From: Castanea sativa
Lineage: Eukaryota > Streptophyta > Magnoliopsida > Fagales > Fagaceae
Reading direction: 5' to 3'
Length of the DNA stretch: 64,000 nucleotides
NCBI RefSeq assembly: GCF_040712315.1
Contig: NC_134014.1
Location: forward strand, 40,475,634-40,539,633
Shown one piece after another: positions 37,296 to 46,054 of the stretch. The stretch's first letter is position 1; every line of letters begins with the position of its first letter. The position numbers and the translations under genes are program-made. Below the pieces are notes generated by a model that was given only the letters and a program-made list of their open reading frames with translations, was not told the DNA's origin and did not search any database.

Positions 37296-39458
37296 TTAGT
37301 CAGTATCAGGAGCATCTGATGGATCCCACGGGGAATCGTTATCACAATCGTGCTCATGGCATCTGGCATAATTATTGCAAAGTCCGCAGTAGAGGAGAGG
37401 ATCTTTTTCCCTATATAGGAATTCTCTGGGGTTACTAGGACCAAGTCTCTTTAGATTTCTGATGGCTGAGTCGTATGGACGTTTTCCAAAAACATAGACT
37501 CTGTCTGTGGAACCTATAAAATGGTAATCCTTCCATAGATCCTGGCTGATGTCTAGAATGTGGTTGTTGAAGTAATTCCTCCAGCGTTCTACTAGAGCAT
37601 CAGGGTATTTATAGGAAACATATGTGTTCCCTTCATACCAAGGGCCTTGATAAGTGAAACCATTAATGAGGACAAGATGCTTCGAGGGATGGACATCCAT
37701 CCAATTGTTTTTGTCCCATTCTGGCAAAGTACTCCAACACCTGATGGTAACTGTAGGGCTGGTGGTTTGCCTAACAGTATTTTGGATGATCTGGGGTAAC
37801 TTGCTGATTTGGCCATGATTTGTGAGCTTGATGAGTCTGATAAATCCAGATTCAAACATTTGTGAGAGCCAATCAGGATCTCTTTCTTCTTCTTCTGACC
37901 CATCATCATAGTTGACCAAAAGTCCCGGGAAGGGATGCCTATTTTCATATACCCTGGAGCTGGTTCCAAAGTATTCTTCCCATTTGGCTTGCATGATATA
38001 ATTGTCAATATCATCTGAATCATCAGGATTAGGGATAGAGAATGTTACTATCATTTGGAAATGTTTGAACCAACGATTCAGAGACTTGTTCATTGTTGTG
38101 CTATTCAAAATACGGTTCTGTAGATCTGATGGCAAGTTGGCTGTGGCACTTCTTAGGGACATTCTAGTCTTAAGACTGAACTTAGCATAATCAGTACCCA
38201 TGATAGTCGTTTTAACCATTGAATGGTCATCCTCTTTGCCAAAGAGTTGACTAGGTAAAAATGGCTTTCCTGCTTCCATGTTTACCAATTGGATTTCTAT
38301 GGTTTTGAGGGTGTTGTGGAAAAGCTTATCACTGCTTTGTGTAAAGGCTTTTTGAAGGTTATCAAGGATAAGTTTAATGGAGGCTGGTAAATCTGTGTGG
38401 GCTTCTTTTTCGAAATGGTATTTCCTGGATAAGACTTCCTGTGAAACAATAGCCATATCACCATTGGAATATGTCACCGTTGGAGGGACAAATTCCTGAA
38501 GGGATGTTGCTCCTCTATGGCTAGTAGAGGATGCGCCTTCATGCTTTACAAAAGACTGTCCCGCTGGTAGTCTTTTGTCTTGAGGATAGTCCCTTGCGGG
38601 AGCTTTCCCCTTGCCCTTCTTCTTAGCTGAAGAAGTCATCTTCCACTTATTAGTGGTATTGAGTATTGCTTTCTCTTTATCCTGCGAAGAAAGGTTTGGA
38701 CCATTTGAGATTTTCAAATAATTGCTAAAAACCTTTTTGCTTTTAAAATTGATGGATGCAGAGATGCTAATATTTTTATGATGAATGCATGATGACAATT
38801 GATTGGAGTCAAAGGGATGATCAATTGTTTTGGCTGAATCAAGATGCTGGGCTTGATTATGAGCTGGAAGATTTTGGATGGTAATGGTGCTGAGAGTTTT
38901 TGATATGGAAGCTTTCTGGAGGGAGCAAACCTCCCAAGGTTCTGGGCTTCTCATAAATTTGAATTTGACAGACTGACCAAAAGGATGGGCTGTGATTCCT
39001 TCAGTATCTGTGATGAAAGGATATAATAAACACAAAAAAGGGTTTCCTAGGATCACTCTATCTGTCATGTTCTTGACAAGGACAAATTTTGTCATAAAGG
39101 ATATGCCGCCTTGGCAAACCTCAGCTTGTGGGATATTGAAATCAATTTGCATTCTCCCGCCACTTGCGGATGTTAATCTCTCCTTAGACCTTTTAAAGTA
39201 TTTGGAGGGAATGATGCTTTCTTGAATGCAATTAAGATCAGCTCCTGAATCAATTAAAGCTATGACCTCAAATTCAAAATCTTTGCTGATGACAATCCTG
39301 ACTTTGGAATGCCATTTATGGAAGTTAATCCTACTGATGGTTTCTAAGAACAAACCTTTGCTGGGTTCCTGGATAAGGTCAGCTGTAGGGTTAACTGTTT
39401 GATCAACTTCTTCATCTGAGGGATTTTCCTCATTGCTTTGATTAGAAGTGCTTTCCAA
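37296..39458 (-). CDS. Viral protease fused in frame to ORF2 (720 codons), inverted arm
   Basis: The N-terminal about 170 residues hold a retroviral-type aspartic protease (VIALIDSGADLNCI, then ILGNPFL) that would mature the viral polyprotein. There is no reverse transcriptase afterwards. Instead, after a Ser/Lys-rich linker, an internal Met at minus-strand position 38639 begins a 447-residue region, MTSSAKKKGKGKAPARD..., matching ORF2 in the plus arm (50213-51249). ORF2 is about 50 kDa, mostly helical-looking, with an acidic DD/EEE stretch and a Cys/His-rich tail (CGLCNNYARCHEHDC). Its function is unknown. The frame is open throughout, better preserved than its partner arm. The true protein start lies upstream in the broken zinc-finger/coat region. 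Confidence 0.75.
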   Translation of the reverse strand: MESTSNQSNEENPSDEEVDQTVNPTADLIQEPSKGLFLETISRINFHKWHSKVRIVISKDFEFEVIALIDSGADLNCIQESIIPSKYFKRSKERLTSASGGRMQIDFNIPQAEVCQGGISFMTKFVLVKNMTDRVILGNPFLCLLYPFITDTEGITAHPFGQSVKFKFMRSPEPWEVCSLQKASISKTLSTITIQNLPAHNQAQHLDSAKTIDHPFDSNQLSSCIHHKNISISASINFKSKKVFSNYLKISNGPNLSSQDKEKAILNTTNKWKMTSSAKKKGKGKAPARDYPQDKRLPAGQSFVKHEGASSTSHRGATSLQEFVPPTVTYSNGDMAIVSQEVLSRKYHFEKEAHTDLPASIKLILDNLQKAFTQSSDKLFHNTLKTIEIQLVNMEAGKPFLPSQLFGKEDDHSMVKTTIMGTDYAKFSLKTRMSLRSATANLPSDLQNRILNSTTMNKSLNRWFKHFQMIVTFSIPNPDDSDDIDNYIMQAKWEEYFGTSSRVYENRHPFPGLLVNYDDGSEEEERDPDWLSQMFESGFIRLIKLTNHGQISKLPQIIQNTVRQTTSPTVTIRCWSTLPEWDKNNWMDVHPSKHLVLINGFTYQGPWYEGNTYVSYKYPDALVERWRNYFNNHILDISQDLWKDYHFIGSTDRVYVFGKRPYDSAIRNLKRLGPSNPREFLYREKDPLLYCGLCNNYARCHEHDCDNDSPWDPSDAPDTD

Positions 39459-40126
39459 CAGTTGGATCCTTCGAGTAAGGAGATCATAATCGACCCTAAG
39501 AATGGTTAATTCTTGCTTAAGGATTTTGACTTCTGATTTGGTTTCCTTAATTTCTTTCTGAAGGTCGTTGACTGTAACTTCCTTCTTGCGGTAGTAAACC
39601 TATTGTAAATTTGCTCTAAGTCTACCTTAGGTTCTTGGACTTTAAAGGCAGGCATGGTTTCCCTCACTAAGGTCTCATGGAAAAGTGGTAAGCTGGGCTT
39701 TGGTAATAGGATCTTCTATAGCCCTCTATGAGGTCTAAAAGAGTTCTTTCTTGTCCTGTTCAACACATTGATGGTTTTGTTTCCAACAACCATCTTTGCA
39801 TGGCGTGGGTTCATCCGGGCCACTGTGAGGTACGGCACTAGAGGAATCGAGGATGACACTATATTTGCCTAAGCTCGCTTTGTCCGCCGCACTAAAAGAC
39901 TCGTGCATCGAGCGGTCAAGTTCTAGTAACTTGAAGATCTCATCTTTTCTGGGTTGGTCACTAATGAGGGCATTGATAAGGGATTTGGCTTTAGCTCTAC
40001 ACTCATTCTTGAAATGACCTTTCTTTCCACAGTTGTAGCATCTGCCTGATGCTTGTGGAATGGGTTCCTTGGATTTTCCTTTCTTATAGAAATCATCAGT
40101 CTTGTTCTTCTGTTTTCTATAATACT
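39459..40126 (-). pseudogene. Viral coat-protein C-terminus with zinc knuckle, inverted arm, broken
   Basis: The stretch from 40126 to about 39950 encodes a Lys-rich tail and the CCHC knuckle CYNCGKKGHFKNEC, the RNA-binding end of caulimovirid coat proteins. Further on the frame is disturbed around 39830-39910 relative to the plus arm (49071-49160). A coiled-coil-like stretch follows before the protease. The arm ends abruptly at 40126 against a primer site of the opposite orientation, so everything upstream (movement protein, most of the coat protein) is missing. Confidence 0.75.
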
Positions 40127-40139
40127 TGGTATCAGAGCC
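40127..40139 (+). other. tRNA-Met primer-binding site of the RT-bearing viral segment
   Basis: TGGTATCAGAGCC matches the conserved 3' end of initiator tRNA-Met used by Caulimoviridae to prime minus-strand DNA. The same motif begins the other segment at 45393. It defines position 1 of the viral map by convention. Confidence 0.9.
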
Positions 40140-40785
40140 AAGTTTGGCCCGGTCGGATTGTAAGTTACTGTTTATCATATAATCAAGTTGGTCGGCACTG
40201 CCGTCATAGTTATCCAGCTTATTTTTTGGCATTATAATTATTTTGAATTATTTTCATGGATATATCTCCCATACCCCATATTTTGTTTTACATCTATTTC
40301 ATGATAACTCTTCCATTCCCTTTTATTTATTTCTTCGTCTGCTATTATTTCGTCATTTTCTATTACATCTGCAAATGGTAGGCTGAGCCTCCTTCTAACC
40401 ATTCTATTTGTTCTTCTGTGATTATTTGTTCAAATTAACCTTTGCTTCCCTGTTATCCCGATTCTTCGTATTTTTGTGTTTAGCCCTAAAAGTTTGTTGC
40501 AGATTTATATACCTGTGAGATTTGTTACCAAAGTCTGTGGTGCGCTCCGTTTTCTAAAGAGGCCGAAAATCTTCCTAGGTTTGGTTTGGTCAGCCCGTTG
40601 AAGCCGAGAGAAGGCGTGTTAGGGTGGTCCCCATTATTGGAGGAAGTCGGCGAAAAGGAGTTTTACGAATCGGGTGTCTATCCCATAGTTGTATACTTGT
40701 GTTTCGATCTAAAGGTTAGATACGAAGTTGAGGATAAAGGTGACTAGGTTGTAATCGTTGATTTAAACTTGTAACCCCAGTAATC
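40140..40785 (+). other. Viral leader of the RT-bearing segment
   Basis: About 650 bases between primer site and movement-protein start, nearly the same as 45406-46054. Many stops and AT-rich text fit an untranslated leader. From about 40650 the two copies begin to differ, mostly at CAG/CTG positions. Confidence 0.7.
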
Positions 40786-41968
40786 ATGAATAGGTTGTTT
40801 AGAAGTTACTCTTCCACCAGCGTGAGATGTTCTCAACCCACATCCATTCCACATCCCGGCGGACGTAGGAGCAATTAATTCGAGTCTTATGAGCTATCCG
40901 ATCTAGATTTAGACATAGGAGATTGGAATATCCCAAAAGTAGCCACCAGCCAATTCTATAAGTCTTCATGGTCTTTGAAAACGGCTTTCGAACGTACTAC
41001 CATGTCAAGACCATAGAACAAGTCTATGGAATTAACAAGGAGTACGAAACGTGCTACTTGTTATCACCCTCTACTATCCAGTCATAAGACAAAGGACATA
41101 ACTTCCTACACATAGGATTAGTCCAAATAGGAGTGAAACCACTCAGAAGAGGTTTGAAACGCTCAATCCTCATGGCCCCTAGAGATGCTCGTCACGTCGG
41201 ATTTGATGACAGCCTCCTAGGAACCATAGAAACCGGTCTTAGTAACGGACCCATTCATTTTAACTTGTTTCCCAGATTTTAGCATCTTTCTCCATGACGG
41301 TACGAATTTATCAAAGCCTACACTCAATATCAAGACCCATGGAACCCTTATGACACGGGGAACTGAGTCGATCGCCTTGATATATAGAGTTTACTACAAG
41401 TGCATGAGAACGAACATGAATGTTGGAGCACTTGATCGGAGGCAAAAGGGTGAGACAACCCTCATCCGGACCACCGACCCTAGCGCCAAAGTTAAGGTTC
41501 CCGAACCTCAAATGGTACCGAAATTACTTTCCCAGCCCAATTGGATGTTAGAAAATGAAAATCATGCTCTACAGGATCCAAAACCCGTTTAATCCAGTTA
41601 GAATTTGTCCAACAACTAGCCGACGGCACGGTTAGGTTAAGTTTCGACGGATCTAGGCTTAGCACTCCTACTAGACTATGAGTGTAGGCAACCTTTGGAC
41701 ACATCCCGGTTTAGATCTCCAATCGATCTACGACGAGCCCCATAGGCGATCCACCTATTTACCTTAGAGATAGATCTGCATCCAGTGTAGCTCAACGAGA
41801 CCTTTAGGATCACCTTTTCCTAGGTCTAGAAGAGATTTAGGTGTTCAGCTTCAGGGAGTTAGAACCAATTCCCAACTCACTACACCTTGCTACACAGCCA
41901 AACAGGATTCGATTGTCAATGAGGATGACGATCAAGAACAATCCCCCCCATCCCCATCTGGAACTGAT
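40786..41968 (+). pseudogene. Viral movement-protein region, frame broken (RT-bearing segment)
   Basis: Corresponds to the open frame at 46055 onwards but with several small insertions and deletions that break the frame. The movement protein would let the virus pass between cells through plasmodesmata. Differences from the open copy are concentrated at CAG and CTG sites, so some may be sequence errors. The region leads without a gap into the long frame starting at 41969. Confidence 0.8.
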
Positions 41969-44900
41969 ATGGAACAGCCTCCAGATCAGCAAGAGGAATC
42001 TCTGAATATCTTAGTGTTAAACAGAGAATTCGTCCCTGACCTAGAAGAATTAGGTAAGGAGTTTAGTTCTGAGGAAAACAGGACTAAAAGAGAAGCCTAC
42101 AAAGCCAATTATACCAGAGATCAAAAAGAAAAGGTATTTGATTCTTGGACGGCATTCATGAGGGAAATATCCCGTAATGTCCCCTTTTTCATGTACTTCG
42201 AAAGGTATTTTGGCCAGCACAAGCAGTTTTGTGTCTCTACCAGAACTTGGACCTTAGGTAAACCCAACCCAGTTAAAGATACGGTTAGCAATCCAACTCC
42301 TAAGCAGCCTCTTGTCAAGTCTCCTGCAACCAACTTCAGTTACCCTAAGGACAAGTCAGCCTTAGAAATAGTTGCCCAGAAACTTGAAGAGCTAGCAAAG
42401 AAACCAGCCGTTCCTTTATCAAAATGTGCAAGTCAACTTAAGGTGTTAAAAATCCGTACAACCTCTAGCAGTTCCTCCTCTGACACAGATGATGAAACCC
42501 TAGAAGCCAAATGGAAACGCCTAAGATTGAAAAGACCTGAAAGACATGCTAGCAGAGTCCACCGACCTATTTCCAAAGCTTACAAGGAAACTAAGAAGAA
42601 TAAGCCTGGGAAATGTCATGGTTGTGGCAAGCGTGACCATTTCAAAAGAGATTGTAGCTCCAAAACCTCTCACTCTCACCCAAAAATAGGTGACCCCATA
42701 GCCAAGCCTCAGGAGCCTAGGCTAACCCAACAGCCTTTGGTACAGGAAACAAGTAAACCTGAACCCAATAACCAACAACCCAAGGTAGATTTAAAACAAA
42801 TCTACAATAGGTTTGCCCAGCCCAAGAAGGAAGTTAATATCAACGACCTTCAAAATGAAACCAAGGAAACCATGAGGGAAATTAGAACCCTAAAGCAAAA
42901 CCTTGGAGCCTTCCAGAGAACCCAACCTTTGGAAAATACTTCTTATCAAAGCAACAAGGAGGATCCCTCTGATATTGAAGTTGACCAAACTGTTAACCCT
43001 ACAGGTGATCTTATCCTTGAACCCAGCAAAGAATCATTCTTAGATACTATCACAAGGATTAACTTCCATAAATGGCATTCCAAAGTCAGGATTGTCATTA
43101 GCAAAGATTTTGAATTCGAGGTCATAGCCTTAATTGATTCAGGTGCTGATCTCAATTGCATTCAAGAAGGAATCATTCCCTCCAAGTATTTCAAAAAATC
43201 TAGGGAACGATTGACATCCGCAAGTGGCGGAAAAATGCAGATTGAATTCAAACTTCCTAAAGCCCATGTTTGCCAAGATAACATGTGTTTCAAAACCACA
43301 TTTGTTCTGGTCAAAAATATGACAGACAAGGTCATTTTAGGAAATCCTTTCCTTTGCATTCTTTACCCTTTCACAGTGGATAGTAAAGGAATCACTACCC
43401 AACCCTTTGGCCAAACCATCAAGTTTAGGTTTATCAATGGACCAGTTCCTAGAAACATTAGCACTATCCAAGCTGATGTAGTTTCCAAAACGTTAAACCT
43501 GATTTGTGCCAAATCCATACATCTCAAGTGCCTTCAGGAGGAAATAAGATACAAGAGAGTTGAGGACCAACTAACTTGCAAAATCCTCCAAGAAGAGATC
43601 AGAAAGTTTGAGGAAAAACTTAAGCAAGAAGTCTGCTCTGATCTACCCACAGCTTTTTGGCATAGAAAGAGACACGAGGTAGCTCTCCTATATGTCAAAG
43701 ATTTCAATGAAAAGGATATCCCTACCAAAGCTCGACCTATCCAGATGAATCATGAACTCATGAATACTTGTAGAGCTGAAATAGAGGACCTCCTTAAGAA
43801 AGGAATCATCAGGAAATCTAGATCACCATGGTCTTGTCCAGCCTTTTACGTGCAGAAAAATGCTGAGATAGAAAGAGGTGTCCCTAGGTTAGTTATCAAC
43901 TACAAGCCCCTCAACAAAGTCTTAGAATGGGTAAGGTACCCAATTCCCAACAAAAAGGACTTAGTTAACAGGCTTAGCAAAGCAGTTGTCTTCAGCAAGT
44001 TTGATATGAAGAGTGGATTTTGGCAAATACAAATCAGAGAGCCTGATAGGTATAAAACAGCCTTTACCACACCCTTTGGTCATTATGAATGGAATGTGAT
44101 GCCCTTCGGTCTAAAAAATGCACCTTCTGAATTCCAAAATATCATGAATGAGATTTTTAATCCATTCTCCAGCCATGCCATTGTGTACATTGATGATGTA
44201 CTCATTTTTTCAGAATCTTTAGAACAACATCAGAAGCACTTAAGAGTATTCCTCCATACCATCAAACTCAATGGTCTTGTTGTTTCAGCCCCCAAGATCA
44301 AACTTTTCCAAACTAAAGTTCGTTTCTTAGGATTTGATATCCGTCATGGTGTTATCAAACCCATAGACAGAGCCATCCAGTTTGCGGATAAGTTTCCGGA
44401 TGAAATCCTAGATAAAACCCAGCTTCAGAGATTTCTAGGTTCTCTCAATTACATTTCAGATTTCTATCAAAATCTCAGGCAACAATGCAAACTCCTTTTT
44501 GATAGACTCCGAACCAATCCTTCCCCATGGACTCCAGCTCATACCACAGTTGTCCAACATATCAAACAATATGTCAGAACCCTTCCTTGTTTAGGAATTC
44601 CTTCTGACAACTCATTCAAGATTGTCCAGACTGATGCCTCAAACATAGGTTATGGTGGCATCCTCCTCCAGCGTATCAACCCCAATACCCCTGAACAGAT
44701 AGTCTGTTTCCATTCAGGAATTTGGACTCCCACTCAGATCAATTATAGTACTATTAAGAAAGAAATATTATCCATAGTACTATGCATTTCAAAATTTCAA
44801 AGTGATCTTTTAAATCAAAAGTTTCTAATCAGGATTGATTGTAAATCTGCAAAACATGTTTTAGAAAAAGATGTTCAAAACATTGCATCAAAACAGATTT

Positions 44901-45055
44901 TTGCACGATGGCAAGCCATCCTTTCAGTTTTTGACTTTGATATAGAATTCATTGAAGGAAGCCAGAACAGTATCCCTGATTTCCTAACCCGTGAATTTTT
45001 GCAGAGTCACAGCCAAGATGTCCGGAAAGAAACCCGTACAACCCCAACCCCCTAA
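41969..45055 (+). CDS. Viral ORF1 C-terminal part: zinc knuckle, protease, reverse transcriptase, RNase H (1028 codons)
   Basis: An intact long frame that would replicate the viral genome by reverse transcription. Order: N-terminal region shared with the other segment (about residues 1-95), a linker, serine run, CCHC knuckle CHGCGKRDHFKRDC (about 216), aspartic protease ALIDSGADLNCI (D390), RT with FSKFDMKSGFWQIQI and catalytic YIDD (740-743), then RNase H with QTDASNIGYGG (D889). The caulimovirid coat-protein core expected before the knuckle is absent: about 110 residues of unrelated linker stand in its place. The Met at 41969 is probably not the natural start; it is the first Met after the last frame break in the movement-protein region, which is in frame with it in the other copy. 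YIDD and the RNase H aspartate are present. Confidence 0.9.
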   Translation: MEQPPDQQEESLNILVLNREFVPDLEELGKEFSSEENRTKREAYKANYTRDQKEKVFDSWTAFMREISRNVPFFMYFERYFGQHKQFCVSTRTWTLGKPNPVKDTVSNPTPKQPLVKSPATNFSYPKDKSALEIVAQKLEELAKKPAVPLSKCASQLKVLKIRTTSSSSSSDTDDETLEAKWKRLRLKRPERHASRVHRPISKAYKETKKNKPGKCHGCGKRDHFKRDCSSKTSHSHPKIGDPIAKPQEPRLTQQPLVQETSKPEPNNQQPKVDLKQIYNRFAQPKKEVNINDLQNETKETMREIRTLKQNLGAFQRTQPLENTSYQSNKEDPSDIEVDQTVNPTGDLILEPSKESFLDTITRINFHKWHSKVRIVISKDFEFEVIALIDSGADLNCIQEGIIPSKYFKKSRERLTSASGGKMQIEFKLPKAHVCQDNMCFKTTFVLVKNMTDKVILGNPFLCILYPFTVDSKGITTQPFGQTIKFRFINGPVPRNISTIQADVVSKTLNLICAKSIHLKCLQEEIRYKRVEDQLTCKILQEEIRKFEEKLKQEVCSDLPTAFWHRKRHEVALLYVKDFNEKDIPTKARPIQMNHELMNTCRAEIEDLLKKGIIRKSRSPWSCPAFYVQKNAEIERGVPRLVINYKPLNKVLEWVRYPIPNKKDLVNRLSKAVVFSKFDMKSGFWQIQIREPDRYKTAFTTPFGHYEWNVMPFGLKNAPSEFQNIMNEIFNPFSSHAIVYIDDVLIFSESLEQHQKHLRVFLHTIKLNGLVVSAPKIKLFQTKVRFLGFDIRHGVIKPIDRAIQFADKFPDEILDKTQLQRFLGSLNYISDFYQNLRQQCKLLFDRLRTNPSPWTPAHTTVVQHIKQYVRTLPCLGIPSDNSFKIVQTDASNIGYGGILLQRINPNTPEQIVCFHSGIWTPTQINYSTIKKEILSIVLCISKFQSDLLNQKFLIRIDCKSAKHVLEKDVQNIASKQIFARWQAILSVFDFDIEFIEGSQNSIPDFLTREFLQSHSQDVRKETRTTPTP

Positions 45056-45160
45056 AACCTCTAAACAGCAACCGTCAACTATGATAAGTCTGATAAATCC
45101 AGTCATAGTTATCCAGTCATAGTTACTGTAAGTTATAAACAGTAACTTCCCGGGACTTTT
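45018..45160 (+). pseudogene. Possible start of ORF2 in the RT-bearing segment, truncated
   Basis: An ATG at 45018, in a different frame and overlapping the end of ORF1 by 38 bases, opens MSGKKPVQPQPPKTSKQQPS, a Lys/Pro-rich start like the ORF2 start of the other segment. It runs into rearranged DNA (short repeats of AGTCATAGTTA) after about 35 codons. Speculative. Confidence 0.35.
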
Positions 45161-45381
45161 GGTCAACTATGATGATGGGTCAGAAGAAGAAGAAAGAGAT
45201 CCTGATTGGCTCTCACAAATGTTTGAATCTGGATTTATCAGACTCATCAAGCTCACAAATCATGGCCAAATCAGCAAGTTACCCCGGATCATCCAAAATG
45301 CTGTTAGGCAAACCGGCGGCCCTACAGTTACCATCAGGTGTTGGAGTACTTTGCTAGAATGGGACAAAAACAATTGGATAT
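45150..45381 (+). pseudogene. ORF2 fragment between the two viral segments
   Basis: Encodes the acidic stretch DDGSEEEERDPDWLSQMF and following 45 residues, closely matching ORF2 at 37700-37930 (minus) and 50920-51110 (plus). Both ends are cut: it starts in a region of short repeats and ends next to ATATATACCCCC and the primer site at 45393. Confidence 0.85.
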
Positions 45382-45392
45382 ATACCCCCTTT

Positions 45393-45405
45393 TGGTATCA
45401 GAGCC
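45393..45405 (+). other. tRNA-Met primer-binding site of the coat-protein-bearing segment
   Basis: Same TGGTATCAGAGCC motif as at 40127, followed by the same leader. 5266 bases separate the two. Confidence 0.9.
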
Positions 45406-46054
45406 AAGTTTGGCCCGGTCGGATTGTAAGTTACTGTTTATCATATAATCAAGTTGGTCGGCACTGCCGTCATAGTTATCCAGCTTATTTTTTGGCATTA
45501 TAATTATTTTGAATTATTTTCATGGATATATCTCCCATACCCCATATTTTGTTTTACATCTATTTCATGATAACTCTTCCATTCCCTTTTATTTATTTCT
45601 TCGTCTGCTATTATTTCGTCATTTTCTATTACATCTGCAAATGGTAGGCTGAGCCTCCTTCTAACCATTCTATTTGTTCTTCTGTGATTATTTGTTCAAA
45701 TTAACCTTTGCTTCCCTGTTATCCCGATTCTTCGTATTTTTGTGTTTAGCCCTAAAAGTTTGTTGCAGATTTATATACCTGTGAGATTTGTTACCAAAGT
45801 CTGTGGTGCGCTCCGTTTTCTAAAGAGGCCGAAAATCTTCCTAGGTTTGGTTTGGTCAGCCCGTTGAAGCCGAGAGAAGGCGTGTTAGGGTGGTCCCCAT
45901 TATTGGAGGAGAGTCCGGCGAAAAGGAGTTTACAGATCAGGTGTCTATCCCATAGTTGTATACTTGTGTTTCTGATCTAAAGGTTAGATACAGAAGTTTG
46001 AGGATAAAGGTGACTAGGTTGTAATCGTTGATTTAAACTTGTAACCCCAGAATC
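45406..46054 (+). other. Viral leader of the coat-protein-bearing segment
   Basis: Near-duplicate of 40140-40785. A TATATACCTGTG sequence near 45772 is TATA-like but no promoter can be assigned. Confidence 0.65.
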
